Assembly: GCF_001695855.1 (NCBI RefSeq)
Contig: NZ_MBSS01000009.1
Coordinates: forward strand, 62,001-126,000
DNA length: 64,000 nt
Direction of reading: 5' to 3'
Source of the DNA: Ensifer sp. LC163
GTDB taxonomy: Bacteria; Pseudomonadota; Alphaproteobacteria; Rhizobiales; Rhizobiaceae
How positions within the stretch are numbered: position 1 is the stretch's first letter; each line of letters starts with the position of its first letter. A program made the position numbers and the translations under genes. This document shows, piece after piece, positions 44,787 through 55,871 of the stretch. The notes beneath the pieces were generated by a model, which did no database searches, was not told the origin of the DNA, and saw only the letters and a list, made by a program, of their open reading frames with translations.

Positions 44787-47700
44787 ATGAGTGAGATCCG
44801 CGGCGAAAAAGTCGGCTTTCGCAAGAAAGACATCGTCGCGTTGCATGCGTTGCCCTCAGCGCAGGCACACGAACCCGTCATCGTGCATGCGCCACACAAA
44901 CGCGGGATCCTGGGTTTTCTCAGCAAGATTGCGGTTTGCGGCTTTCTGCTTGCCTTCATCATTGCAGCCAGCCTGATCGCCGTCGTCGAGAGCGGGGCTA
45001 TCGACGGCACGCTCAATGCGCGCGCCCGCACGGCGCTGAACGCGGCGCTCGGCGGTGCCTATCGCGCCGAGGTCGGCAGCACCGTCGTTCGCATGACCTC
45101 AAACGGTGCCTTGGCGCTGAAGGCGCGGGAAGTGGCGCTGAGCGAAACCACATCCGGCCAGCCGGTTGCAAAATTGAGTTCGATATCCATTGCCCTCGAC
45201 CCTCTGGCACTGTTGACGGGCCGGATCGCGGTTTCACGCCTTGAAGCGGAAGGCGGCGATTTCGACACAGGCCTCCTGCCACGCGGCGAGCCGATCGACC
45301 TGACAAAGATCAAAATCGCAGATGTCGGCGACGCGCTGGAGCAGCTTTTTGCCCATGTCGACCGCATGTCACAGATGGCGGCAGGACGCGGTGACCAGAC
45401 GGTCTTGCTTTCCAATTTCTCCTTCACCGTCGCCGGCGCGCGTGACCGCGTCGTGCCGGTCGATGCAAAAGAACTGGAGTTCAATCGTGATGCCGATGGC
45501 TCGATGCACGTCAAAGGCAGCGTTGCCGTCGATGGTGTCGATGTCGATCTGAGCGCCAACGCTCTTGGTGCAAAAGGTCATGTGTCGGGTTTCGAAGCCG
45601 CGATTTCGAACGTTCCGTTGAAGCCCTTCTTCTATCACGGCCCCTTCGGCAAGGAGGCGGCCTTCGGCATCGACGCAACGGCGGGACTGACGCTGACAGC
45701 AACGCGCGCCGCTGAAGGCGCAAAGCCCGATCTTCGCGTGGCGGTCAGGACATCGGAGGGCGCGTTCCACGCCGGTGGACTGATGTCGACGATCAATCCA
45801 TCGCAAATGGATATCGCCTATGATTTCGAGCGCGCTTCGGTCGAGATCCTGCCATCGACCGTCAATATCGGCCGCTCGATCTTCCCGTTTACCGGTGCAG
45901 TGAAGGACCTCGACAAGATCACAGGTGCAACCGACCAGGGCTTTGCCATCGATCTCCTGTTCAGGAATGCCAGCTCTGCGCCGGAGGACATTGCGGAGCG
46001 CCCTTTGATCTTCGACGCGAAGGCGAGCGGCCGCTTCACCTCTGATGCGCGCCACCGCCTGATCTTCGATCAGCTCGCCGTTTCCAGCCCGCTCGGTTCC
46101 ATGTTCGGTTCGCTTTCGGTCGCCTTCGGCAAGACCTCGCCGCAGGTGAGCTTTGCCGCGGTCAGCGATCGCATGGAGCCGACCGCGGTCAAGCAGCTCT
46201 GGCCATGGTGGCTTGCCAAGGGCGCCCGCCGGTGGGCGATAGGCAACCTCTTCGGCGGCACAGTCACCGATGCGCGCATCGAAGTTTCGGTGGCAGAGGG
46301 GCGGATAGCCGAGAACGAAGGCGAGCTGAAGCTCGGCGAAAAAGAACTGAACATCACGTTCAACATCGACGATACGCGCGTCAATATTGCCGGCGAGATT
46401 CCACCGCTGCGCGACACGTCGGGCACGTTCAAGCTGAGCGGCCAGCGCATGGAAGTGGGCGTCAAGCAGGGAGCCGCCTACTTCCCCTCTGGCCGATCCG
46501 TCGCGCTCAATGGTGGCGATTTCATCATTCCCGATGTCTACACCAAACCGCTGATCGCTGAGATGAAGATCGAAGTTGGCGGTCAGGCCGACGCGATCGC
46601 CGAGCTCGTCACCTACAAGCCGATACAGGCGTTGCAAAAGACACCGTTCGTTCCCGGCGACTTTACCGGTCCGCTGACCGCACAGGTCGGAGCGCGCTTT
46701 GGCCTCGTCACCGACCAGCACCCACCGCCGCCTCTCTGGCAAGTGGAAATGCAACTCGATGACGTCACTGTCACGCGCCCGATCTCCGGGCGTGACGTCT
46801 CCAATCTTTCCGGCACGTTCCGGGTCGACAACGAGCAGGCGGTTCTCGATGCCAATGCGGTTGTTGAAGGCGCAAAGGTCAAGATCGCGCTCACCGAACC
46901 GGTCGACAGCAAATCGAAGGTCAAGCGCAAACGCGAAATCAGCGGCACACTCGATGATGCAGCCCGAGAGAAGCTGATGCCTGGCCTGTCGAAGATCATC
47001 TTCGGGCCGATGAACGTCGATCTGGTGATCGATGAAGCTGATATGCAGCATGCCACTATCGATCTGACCAGGGCAAAACTCTCGCTTCCGTGGATCGGCT
47101 GGAACAAAGGCGCAGGCATTCCTGCGGAGGTGCGCTTCACATCCGATATCAGCGACAGCGTCACAACCATCAAGGACTTTGCGATCGCCGGCGACGGTTT
47201 CGGCGCGCGCGGCACCCTGCAGGTCGATGACGCCGGCATAGTCAACGCAAAACTCAGCAATGTCCGCCTGGCGCAGGGCGACGATTTCAACGTTGTCATC
47301 GATCGCCGCAAGGGCATCCATGTCGTCACGCTGAGCGGCACTTCGGCCGACATTCGTCCGATCCTTGCCCAGATGAAGAGCGGCGCGAACGGCAACGGCG
47401 GCAGCGGTGACGACATCACCATCCAGGGCCAACTCGGTCGCGTCGCCGGCTTCAACGGCGAAGTGCTGTCGAATGTGAATCTGGTGTATTCGGAACGGGG
47501 CCAACAGATCGAAGACATCAACCTGTCGGCGGTGACCGGCAGCGGCCAGGCGGTGGTAGCGCGGCTAGCCAAATCGGGCGCCGACAACACGCTTGAGCTG
47601 ACCACTGGCGACGCCGGTTCGCTTGCTCGCTTTGCAGATATCTACAGCAACATGCGCGGCGGTCTCTTGAACCTGAAGCTGCGCGATCGCGGCGGCCGGT

Positions 47701-48182
47701 CGTGGCGCGGCTCGGTCGACATCCGCAAGTTCTCGCTCGTCGGCGAACAACGCCTGCAGTCGATGGTTTCGACGCCGGCGGGACAGGACGGGCGAAGCCT
47801 CAATCAGGCAGTCCGCCGTGACATCGACGTCAGCACGGCACGCTTCGAACGCGGCTTCGCCCAGCTTGCGCTTGATCGCGGTGCCATCCGCGTCGATGGC
47901 GGCGTCCTCAGGGGGACCGATGTCGGCGCGACCTTCCAGGGAACCGTGCGCGACGGCAACGGCATCATGGACATGACGGGCACCTTCATGCCCGCCTACG
48001 GCTTGAACCGGATTTTCGGGGAGCTGCCGTTGATCGGCGTCCTGCTCGGCAATGGCCGTGACCGCGGCCTGCTCGGCATCACCTTCAAGCTCAATGGCCC
48101 GTTCAGCCAGCCGAAGTTGACGATCAATCCGCTTTCGATCATCGCGCCCGGGGTCTTCCGCAGCATTTTCGAGTTTCAATAA
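44787..48182 (+). CDS. AsmA-like / DUF3971 (YhdP-type) envelope protein
   Basis: A 1131-aa protein with a single N-terminal membrane helix (about 43-66) and a very long periplasmic part built from repeated beta-strand units, ending in an AsmA-type C-terminus (TGTFMPAYGLNRIFGELPLIG...FKLNGPFSQPKLTINPLSIIAPG). This is the pattern of the bridge-like lipid-transfer family (YhdP, TamB, AsmA), thought to carry phospholipids to the outer membrane. Start ATG 44787 follows GGAGGG by 11 bases; the frame runs open 22 codons further. Stop TAA lies against the tyrS terminator. Confidence 0.9.
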   Translation: MSEIRGEKVGFRKKDIVALHALPSAQAHEPVIVHAPHKRGILGFLSKIAVCGFLLAFIIAASLIAVVESGAIDGTLNARARTALNAALGGAYRAEVGSTVVRMTSNGALALKAREVALSETTSGQPVAKLSSISIALDPLALLTGRIAVSRLEAEGGDFDTGLLPRGEPIDLTKIKIADVGDALEQLFAHVDRMSQMAAGRGDQTVLLSNFSFTVAGARDRVVPVDAKELEFNRDADGSMHVKGSVAVDGVDVDLSANALGAKGHVSGFEAAISNVPLKPFFYHGPFGKEAAFGIDATAGLTLTATRAAEGAKPDLRVAVRTSEGAFHAGGLMSTINPSQMDIAYDFERASVEILPSTVNIGRSIFPFTGAVKDLDKITGATDQGFAIDLLFRNASSAPEDIAERPLIFDAKASGRFTSDARHRLIFDQLAVSSPLGSMFGSLSVAFGKTSPQVSFAAVSDRMEPTAVKQLWPWWLAKGARRWAIGNLFGGTVTDARIEVSVAEGRIAENEGELKLGEKELNITFNIDDTRVNIAGEIPPLRDTSGTFKLSGQRMEVGVKQGAAYFPSGRSVALNGGDFIIPDVYTKPLIAEMKIEVGGQADAIAELVTYKPIQALQKTPFVPGDFTGPLTAQVGARFGLVTDQHPPPPLWQVEMQLDDVTVTRPISGRDVSNLSGTFRVDNEQAVLDANAVVEGAKVKIALTEPVDSKSKVKRKREISGTLDDAAREKLMPGLSKIIFGPMNVDLVIDEADMQHATIDLTRAKLSLPWIGWNKGAGIPAEVRFTSDISDSVTTIKDFAIAGDGFGARGTLQVDDAGIVNAKLSNVRLAQGDDFNVVIDRRKGIHVVTLSGTSADIRPILAQMKSGANGNGGSGDDITIQGQLGRVAGFNGEVLSNVNLVYSERGQQIEDINLSAVTGSGQAVVARLAKSGADNTLELTTGDAGSLARFADIYSNMRGGLLNLKLRDRGGRSWRGSVDIRKFSLVGEQRLQSMVSTPAGQDGRSLNQAVRRDIDVSTARFERGFAQLALDRGAIRVDGGVLRGTDVGATFQGTVRDGNGIMDMTGTFMPAYGLNRIFGELPLIGVLLGNGRDRGLLGITFKLNGPFSQPKLTINPLSIIAPGVFRSIFEFQ

Positions 48183-48207
48183 AAAGGCCGGCGCAATGGC
48201 CGGCCTT
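48178..48207 (-). terminator. Rho-independent terminator of tyrS
   Basis: AAGGCCGGC (48184-48192) pairs with GCCGGCCTT (48199-48207), loop GCAATG; on the minus strand the stem runs into TTTTTATTG. It abuts the TAA of the convergent AsmA-like gene. Confidence 0.85.
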
Positions 48208-48232
48208 CGACATGGTCTGATTGACGCCTGAC

Positions 48233-49486
48233 TTAAGCAGGGCGAATCAGGATGTGCTTCTTCTTGCCGAGCGACAGCTTGACGATGCCATCCGAGGTCA
48301 CGTCACCGCTGCCAATCAGGCGGCGCTCATCGCTGACGGCCTCGTCATTGATGCGCACGGCACCCCCCTGAACGTGACGGCGGGCTTCGCCGTTCGATGA
48401 GGCAAGTCCTGCGCGCACGACGAGCGTCAGCAGGCCGATGCCGGCCTCGAGCTCGGATGCGGGCACATCGATCGACGGCAGGTTTTCCGAGACAGCACCT
48501 TCCTCGAAGGTCTTGCGGGCCGTCTCTGCCGCCTGCTCGGCAGCGGCGCGGCCGTGCAGCATGGCGGTGATCTCGGTGGCAAGGATCTTCTTGACCTCGT
48601 TGATCTCCGAGCCGCCGAGCTGCGAAAGCCGCGCGATCTCCGCCATCGGCAGCGTCGTGTAGAGCTTGAGGAAACGCGAAACGTCGGCGTCCTCGGTGTT
48701 GCGCCAGTACTGCCAGAAATCGTAGGCCGACAGCATGTCCGGGTTCAGCCAGATGGCGCCATTGACCGACTTGCCCATCTTCGCGCCCGACGATGTCGTT
48801 AACAGCGGCGAGGTGAGGGCGTAAAGCTGCGTCGTTCCCATGCGGTGGCCAAGGTCGAGACCGTTGACGATGTTGCCCCACTGATCGGACCCACCCATCT
48901 GCAGCCGGCAGCCGGTACGCTTGTGCAGTTCGACGAAATCGTAGGCCTGCAGGATCATGTAGTTGAACTCGAGGAACGACAGCGATTGCTCGCGATCAAG
49001 CCGCATCTTGACGCTGTCGAACGACAGCATGCGGTTGACCGAGAAGTGGCGGCCGACGTCGCGCAGGAATTCAAGGTAGTTGATGCCAAGCAGCCAGTCG
49101 GCGTTGTTGATCATCAGCGCGTCCTTGGGGCCGTCGCCGTAGGTGAGGTAGTTCGAAAACACCGTCTTGATGCTGGCAATATTGGCGTCGATCGTCGCCG
49201 GCGTCATCAGCTGGCGCGCCTCGTCCTTGAAGGAGGGGTCGCCAACCATGCCGGTGCCGCCGCCCATCAGCGAGATCGGCCGGTGACCGGTCGCCTGCAG
49301 CCAGTGCAGCATCATGATCTGAATGAGGCCGCCGGCGTGAAGGCTCGGCGCCGTCGGGTCAAAGCCGATATAGGCAGTCACGGTCTCCGTCCGGAACAAC
49401 TGGTCGAGGCCGGCGTCATCCGAACTCTGATGGATGAAACCGCGCTCGCTGAGGGTGTGGAGGAAATCGGACTTGAACTCGGACAT
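48233..49486 (-). CDS. tyrS: tyrosyl-tRNA synthetase
   Basis: Charges tRNA-Tyr. The 417-aa class Ic enzyme has the HIGH-like [11 protein letters not shown], the tyrosine-site YIGFDPT and [11 protein letters not shown], the KMSKS-like GAKMGKS, and a C-terminal S4 RNA-binding domain (about 350-417, [16 protein letters not shown]). Single gene on the minus strand with a clear terminator, divergent from anmK. Confidence 0.97.
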   Translation of the reverse strand: MSEFKSDFLHTLSERGFIHQSSDDAGLDQLFRTETVTAYIGFDPTAPSLHAGGLIQIMMLHWLQATGHRPISLMGGGTGMVGDPSFKDEARQLMTPATIDANIASIKTVFSNYLTYGDGPKDALMINNADWLLGINYLEFLRDVGRHFSVNRMLSFDSVKMRLDREQSLSFLEFNYMILQAYDFVELHKRTGCRLQMGGSDQWGNIVNGLDLGHRMGTTQLYALTSPLLTTSSGAKMGKSVNGAIWLNPDMLSAYDFWQYWRNTEDADVSRFLKLYTTLPMAEIARLSQLGGSEINEVKKILATEITAMLHGRAAAEQAAETARKTFEEGAVSENLPSIDVPASELEAGIGLLTLVVRAGLASSNGEARRHVQGGAVRINDEAVSDERRLIGSGDVTSDGIVKLSLGKKKHILIRPA

Positions 49487-49610
49487 GACCTGTCTCTTTC
49501 GGCTGGGTAGAACGTCTGCGCGCGGCGTTTAGCACTGTTTGGGCAAAAGTGCACGTCTTTGCTTGGCCGATGATTTTGCTATGTAGACAGACAACGCCTT
49601 GGAGGAATGC

Positions 49611-50747
49611 ATGGGCAAGATCATGACCGCGGTCGGCTTGATGAGCGGGACGAGCATGGACGGGATCGACGTGGCGCTGCTGCATACCGACGGCGACGCG
49701 ATTGTCGAACGGGGGCCTTCGGCCGGATACGCCTACGACGCCCGCTTCCGCGACCGGCTGAAGCAGGGTCTCGAAGACGCAAAGTCGATCGCAAGCCGCG
49801 GGCAACGGCCAGGCATCCTGGCCGATCTCGAACGGGAACTGACACTCAGGCATGTCGAGGCGGTTCGAACCTTTCTCCAGCATAACAACATCTTGCACGA
49901 AAGTGTTGATGTCCTTGGCTTTCACGGTCAGACGGTGCTTCACCGGCCAGACGACGGCTTGACCGTCCAGATCGGCGACGGGGCGCTGCTCGCCCGCGAA
50001 ACGGGCATCGATGTGGTCTATGACATGCGCGCCAACGACATGGAGCACGGCGGCCAGGGCGCACCGCTCATTCCTGCCTATCACGCGGCGCTTGCCCGAA
50101 GCGCCGCAGCGAATGGCGAACTGGTTGCGCCGGTCGTCTTCGTCAACATCGGCGGCATCTCCAATCTGACGTTCATCGGATCGGACGACGGACTGGTTGC
50201 CTACGACAGCGGCCCCGGCAACACGCTGATCGATCAATGGGTGGAGGCACATGCCGGCATTCCCTTTGACCAGGGCGGCATGATCGCCAGCGAAGGCAGC
50301 GTGTTGCCGGATCTCGCCGAACGCTATCTGCTCAATCCCTTCTTTTCGGCAGAAAAGCGCCGTTCGCTCGATCGCAACGATTTCGCGCCGCCACAGGGAA
50401 AAGACGCCAATCTCGAAGACGGTGCGCGCACGCTCGCCTACGTCACGGCCGCCGCGATCGTCAAATCGGCCGGTCACCTGCCTTCTGCGCCTGCAACCTA
50501 CATCGTTTGCGGCGGCGGCAGGCTCAATCCGGTGATCATGCGGGATCTGGCATCCCAGGCGAAGATCCATGGTGCAGACGTGCTCGCGGCCGAGGCGATC
50601 GGCTTCAACGGCGATTCGATGGAAGCCGAGGCCTGGGCCTATCTTGCGGTTCGGTCGCACCGAGGGCTACCCCTGACCTATCCAGGCACGACCGGCGTGC
50701 GCCAACCGCTGACCGGTGGAAAATGGGCATCACATACGCCCGCGTGA
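49611..50747 (+). CDS. anmK: anhydro-N-acetylmuramic acid kinase
   Basis: Phosphorylates and opens 1,6-anhydro-MurNAc during peptidoglycan recycling. The 378-aa protein has the ATP-binding [15 protein letters not shown] start, [14 protein letters not shown], the NIGGISNLT strand and the [12 protein letters not shown] motif. ATG 49611 with GGAGG five bases upstream is chosen over TTG 49599. The tyrS-anmK divergent pair is conserved in many alphaproteobacteria. No MurQ/NagZ neighbour is seen here. Confidence 0.95.
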   Translation: MGKIMTAVGLMSGTSMDGIDVALLHTDGDAIVERGPSAGYAYDARFRDRLKQGLEDAKSIASRGQRPGILADLERELTLRHVEAVRTFLQHNNILHESVDVLGFHGQTVLHRPDDGLTVQIGDGALLARETGIDVVYDMRANDMEHGGQGAPLIPAYHAALARSAAANGELVAPVVFVNIGGISNLTFIGSDDGLVAYDSGPGNTLIDQWVEAHAGIPFDQGGMIASEGSVLPDLAERYLLNPFFSAEKRRSLDRNDFAPPQGKDANLEDGARTLAYVTAAAIVKSAGHLPSAPATYIVCGGGRLNPVIMRDLASQAKIHGADVLAAEAIGFNGDSMEAEAWAYLAVRSHRGLPLTYPGTTGVRQPLTGGKWASHTPA

Positions 50748-50884
50748 CAGCAGGAAGCGTCAGCGCCCCACATTTTGATCGATTAATCAATTTTTCGCCC
50801 GCCGCCGATAGTATCGTCCGGCGCTGTCACATGAGGCGGCACCAAGCGGCCTTGCCGTAGCAATAGACAATTCGGGTTCCGTCG

Positions 50885-52084
50885 ATGGGTGGTGCGATTT
50901 CTCTGCTGGCTGTGAACTTCATCATCGCCCAGATATTCACTGCAGCATTTCTTGTGATAGCCGCGAAGAGCCGGTCCAGACGCGCCGCGCTCTATTGCGC
51001 GGGCGGGTTTGCCGTTGCGTCATTCGCGGCGGTGTTCGAAGCCGTCGTGCCGTTTACATCCTTCCCTCGTTTTTTCGCCATCAGTGCATTCGCGAGTGTG
51101 CTCGCCGGTTTCTGTCTGTTGCGCTTCGGCCTCGGTCTGTTCTATCGCGTGCCGGCCAACTGGCAGGTTCTTGTCGCGTTCTTCCTGGCCTCAGTGGCGC
51201 TCGACCTGGGCATATACGACCTGCCGAGAGGAACGCTGCAGCATGCGGCACTTTATCAGTTGCCGTTCTTCGTCATTCAGGCGTGCTCGGCATCAGTCGT
51301 CATCCGCTCCGAACGGCGCTCGGCGGCAGACTGGATCCTGCTCTCGCTGCTGGTACTGACCTCTTGCTACTATCTCCTGAAAGTCTATGCCGCTGTGGCA
51401 GCCGGCTCCGGGGCAACGGCTCAGGATTATGTATCGAGCCCGTTCGCGCTGATTTCCCAGGCGCTTGGCGCCATGCTGATCGTCAGCACCGGCCTTGCCA
51501 TGCTCGGCGTCATGGTCAAGGAGATCGTCGACGACGCGCGTGCACGCTCGGAAATCGACCTGCTTTCCGGGCTCTACAACAGGCGCGGCTTCACCGAGCG
51601 TGTCATCCCAATGCTCCAACTGCGCGAAGGCCGCCTGCCGGGCACCTTGATTCTGGCCGACCTCGACCGTTTCAAACTGGTGAACGACAGCTACGGTCAT
51701 CACACGGGCGACGAGGTGATCCGTCGGTTTGCGCGGGTCCTGAAGGATGTCATGCCCAACCGCGCGGTTGCCAGTCGTCTTGGCGGCGAAGAATTTGCAG
51801 TGTTCCTGCCGTCCACCGACCTGGAAGAGGCGCGGGTGGTCGCGCACGGAATGCGCGCTGCGATGATGTCGCAGAGGATCGACGGCCTTGCGGAGCAGGC
51901 GAGAGTGACCGCGAGCTTCGGTGTTGCGGCCGTTGCAAAGGCTGAACCGCTCGAACAGGCGATGCAGCGGGCAGACAAGGCGCTCTATGCAGCAAAGGAA
52001 AACGGGCGCAACCGGGTAGAATGCGCCGCGGTGCCGCAGAATGTGGTCAACCCAACGGTCCCACAATGGATCGGGCGGCCTTGA
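50885..52084 (+). CDS. membrane-bound diguanylate cyclase
   Basis: A 399-aa protein with six to seven membrane helices in residues 1-215 and a C-terminal GGDEF domain (about 225-385). The active-site motif is GGEEF, and DLDRFKLVNDSYGHHTGDEV is intact, so c-di-GMP synthesis is likely. The RxxD inhibitory site is absent. The membrane part resembles no sensor domain I can name. The last codons and stop lie in a hairpin shared with the convergent hydrolase gene. Confidence 0.9.
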   Translation: MGGAISLLAVNFIIAQIFTAAFLVIAAKSRSRRAALYCAGGFAVASFAAVFEAVVPFTSFPRFFAISAFASVLAGFCLLRFGLGLFYRVPANWQVLVAFFLASVALDLGIYDLPRGTLQHAALYQLPFFVIQACSASVVIRSERRSAADWILLSLLVLTSCYYLLKVYAAVAAGSGATAQDYVSSPFALISQALGAMLIVSTGLAMLGVMVKEIVDDARARSEIDLLSGLYNRRGFTERVIPMLQLREGRLPGTLILADLDRFKLVNDSYGHHTGDEVIRRFARVLKDVMPNRAVASRLGGEEFAVFLPSTDLEEARVVAHGMRAAMMSQRIDGLAEQARVTASFGVAAVAKAEPLEQAMQRADKALYAAKENGRNRVECAAVPQNVVNPTVPQWIGRP

Positions 52085-52093
52085 GAGCCGCCC
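52073..52093. terminator. hairpin across the diguanylate cyclase stop codon
   Basis: GGGCGGC (52073-52079) pairs with GCCGCCC (52087-52093); the TGA stop sits in the loop. No T run on either strand, so it is at best a weak terminator between convergent genes. Confidence 0.35.
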
Positions 52094-52102
52094 GCATCGG
52101 CA

Positions 52103-52780
52103 TCAGCGGATGCGCTTGGCAGCCGGTTCCGGCGTCAGTTCGCCGTTGAGGCGACGGTCGAGGTAATCCTCGCATTCCGCCATCAGGCCTTCGACCTGGC
52201 CATTGAAGAAGTGGTTGGCTCCCGGCACGGTCTTATGGGTGATGAGAATACCCTTCTGTGCCTTCAGCTTTTCGACAAGTCCGTTCACGTCCTTCTCTGG
52301 CGCCACCTTGTCCGAATCACCGTTGATGATCAGACCGGAAGACGGGCAGGGCGCCAGGAACGAGAAGTCATAGGTGTTGGGCTGCGGAGCGACGGCCATG
52401 AACCCTTCGATTTCCGGGCGGCGCATCAGGAGCTGCATGCCGATCCAGGCGCCGAAGGAATAGCCGGCAACCCAGCAGCTCTTCGAATCAGGATGCAGGC
52501 TCTGCACCCAGTCGAGCGCCGATGCGGCATCCGACAGTTCGCCGGCCCCGTGATCGAATTCACCCTGGCTACGGCCGATGCCCCGGAAGTTGAAACGCAG
52601 CGTCGTAAAGCCGCGCTTCTGGAACATGTAGAAAAGCTGGTAGACGATCTGGTTGTTCATCGTGCCGCCGAACTGCGGGTGCGGGTGCAGGATGATGGCA
52701 ATCGGGGCGCTCTTCTGCTTCGAAGGCTGATAGCGGCCTTCGAGGCGGCCGGCAGGTCCGTTGAAGATAATTTCGGGCAT
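52103..52780 (-). CDS. alpha/beta hydrolase (COG2945-like)
   Basis: A 225-aa cytosolic hydrolase. It has the HPHPQFGGTMNNQIV oxyanion region typical of this group, FNFRGIGRSQGEFDHG, the nucleophile elbow GYSFGAW, Asp in INGDSDKVAP and His in ANHFFNG. Substrate unknown; relatives act on small esters. ATG 52780 (MPEIIFNGPAG) follows GGAGAG; the upstream open frame is not conserved and holds the suf promoter region. Divergent from the suf operon. Confidence 0.85.
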   Translation of the reverse strand: MPEIIFNGPAGRLEGRYQPSKQKSAPIAIILHPHPQFGGTMNNQIVYQLFYMFQKRGFTTLRFNFRGIGRSQGEFDHGAGELSDAASALDWVQSLHPDSKSCWVAGYSFGAWIGMQLLMRRPEIEGFMAVAPQPNTYDFSFLAPCPSSGLIINGDSDKVAPEKDVNGLVEKLKAQKGILITHKTVPGANHFFNGQVEGLMAECEDYLDRRLNGELTPEPAAKRIR

Positions 52781-52834
52781 TGGCTCTCCGGGGGTGTTCC
52801 TGGTTCGAATCTTGGTTTCGGATCGCGATGAGTC

Positions 52835-52863
52835 TTGACGAAAGCACTCAGCTTTTCTAAAAC
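52835..52863 (+). promoter_or_regulatory. candidate sigma70 promoter of the suf operon
   Basis: TTGACG (52835-52840), 17-base spacer, TAAAAC (52858-52863), on the plus strand, 141 bases upstream of the first suf-region gene. Confidence 0.5.
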
Positions 52864-52884
52864 CTAGTTTAGAACCGTTCAAAA
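52855..52884. promoter_or_regulatory. Irr-type iron-control (ICE) box on the suf promoter
   Basis: TTTAGAA-CCG-TTCAAAA at 52868-52884 matches the Irr iron-control element consensus (TTTAGAA-N3-TTCTAAA) at 13 of 14 defined positions. A further half-site TTCTAAA at 52855-52861 forms an inverted pair with its left arm. The array covers the -10 and start region of the candidate promoter, a position suited to repression. Confidence 0.65.
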
Positions 52885-53004
52885 CTTCTGTGCGGGCATT
52901 CCGCCGTGTGTTTCGTCTCATAAGGCAAGCGAGGCGGAAAATTCAAGGAAAATGCACCGTCGGTGGTTGTCGGCGATGAGTCTATTGTTCTAGCGAAGGA
53001 AATT

Positions 53005-54171
53005 ATGTCGAGCTCGCGCATCTATATGGACTGGAACGCCACGGCGCCGCTTCTTGCCGAAGCGCGCGACGCGTGCCTGTCTGCGCTCGACCTGGTCGGC
53101 AACCCTTCCTCGGTCCATGGCGAGGGCCGGACGATCCGCACGCTGATCGAAAATGCCCGCCGCGACGTGGCTGCCCTTTGCGGCGCCAAGGCGGCAAGCG
53201 TGATCTTTACCAGCGGTGCGACCGAAGCAGCCAACATGGTGTTGACGCCCGATTTCCGCATGGGCCGGACGCCGCTGAAGATCGGCCGGCTCTATGCATC
53301 CGCTATCGAACATCCGGCCGTGCGCGAAGGCGGGCGGTTTGGGCGCGAGAACGTTTCGGAAATCCCGGTGACGGCCGCCGGCGTCGCCGATCTGGAGGCA
53401 CTGCGCGAACTCCTGGATGCACATGACCGCGAAAGCGGGTTGCCGATGGTGGCGGTGATGCTGGTCAACAACGAAACCGGCATCGTTCAGCCTGTTGCCG
53501 AGATTGCGGAGATTGTTCGAGGCCATGGCGGCATTCTCGTCGTCGACGCGGTGCAGGCCGCCGGACGACTGCCGCTTTCAATCGAAGCATTGGGCGCGGA
53601 TTTTCTCATCATCTCCTCGCACAAGATCGGCGGTCCCAAGGGGGCCGGCGCGCTTGTCGCCCGTGGAGAGATCATGATGCCGACACCATTGATCAAGGGC
53701 GGCGGCCAGGAGAAAGGCCATCGGTCCGGCACGGAGAATGCGGTCGCACTTGCAGGCTTTGCCGCGGCGGCGCGCAAAGCCGCCGATAATCTCACGGAGC
53801 GAATGACATCGGTGGCGGCACTTCGCGACCGGCTGGAACAGGAGATTCAAGTCTCGGCGCCGGATGTGGTCATCCACGGCCGCGACGTTTCGCGCGTTGG
53901 CAACACCACCTTCTTCACGCTTCCTGGTATGAAGGCGGAAACGGGGCAGATCGCTTTCGATCTTGAAGGCGTGGCACTTTCGGCAGGCTCGGCCTGCTCG
54001 TCCGGCAAGGTCGGCCAGAGCCACGTGCTGACGGCCATGGGCTATGACCCGCGCCAGGGCGCACTGCGCATCTCGATCGGGCCCGGCACGACGGAAGCGG
54101 AGATCGAGCGTTGCGCGGCAGTGTTCGCCAAGGTGGCGGCAAGGCGCCGCGCAACGGGGCAAGCCGCATGA
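53005..54171 (+). CDS. cysteine desulfurase, NifS/IscS-like class
   Basis: PLP enzyme that takes sulfur from cysteine for cluster assembly. The 388-aa class I enzyme has MDWNATAPL at the start, PLP-Lys207 in SSHKIGG, and the catalytic Cys331 in GSACSSG. It is the first gene of the suf region, giving two desulfurases with the SufS-type at 57955. ATG 53005 with AAGGA upstream is chosen over TTG/GTG codons further left. The rhizobial name sufS2 is sometimes used. Confidence 0.93.
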   Translation: MSSSRIYMDWNATAPLLAEARDACLSALDLVGNPSSVHGEGRTIRTLIENARRDVAALCGAKAASVIFTSGATEAANMVLTPDFRMGRTPLKIGRLYASAIEHPAVREGGRFGRENVSEIPVTAAGVADLEALRELLDAHDRESGLPMVAVMLVNNETGIVQPVAEIAEIVRGHGGILVVDAVQAAGRLPLSIEALGADFLIISSHKIGGPKGAGALVARGEIMMPTPLIKGGGQEKGHRSGTENAVALAGFAAAARKAADNLTERMTSVAALRDRLEQEIQVSAPDVVIHGRDVSRVGNTTFFTLPGMKAETGQIAFDLEGVALSAGSACSSGKVGQSHVLTAMGYDPRQGALRISIGPGTTEAEIERCAAVFAKVAARRRATGQAA

Positions 54172-54193
54172 GCACGTGCGGTTGAACGAAATT

Positions 54194-54213
54194 GCGGAAA
54201 AGCAATTTTCCGC
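54194..54213 (+). promoter_or_regulatory. GCAA-loop hairpin between the desulfurase gene and sufB
   Basis: GCGGAAAA (54194-54201) and TTTTCCGC (54206-54213) form an 8-bp perfect stem with a GCAA loop, 22 bases after the desulfurase stop. There is no T run after it on the plus strand (TTGGCAAACG). It may be an mRNA-processing or stabilising hairpin in the 152-base gap before sufB. Confidence 0.4.
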
Positions 54214-54323
54214 TTGGCAAACGGGGTGAAAAGCGCCTTTTAGCCATTACATAAGCGGTGCGCCAAGTTCGCATCGTGTTGACAAGCTACCGGACCTTGG
54301 ATCCGGAAAGATTGGAGAACGAC

Positions 54324-55793
<1,470 letters not shown>

Positions 55794-55871
55794 GGCCCTG
55801 AACTGAATATTGAATGGCGCGCATCAGCTTTGCGCGCGAACAGACGTTCGTTTCCCAAGAGGACGATAGAA

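Noticed and set aside
45369-47504. 711-codon open frame on the minus strand opposite the AsmA-like gene
   Set aside because: Antisense shadow; composition reflects the complement of the coding strand rather than a protein family.
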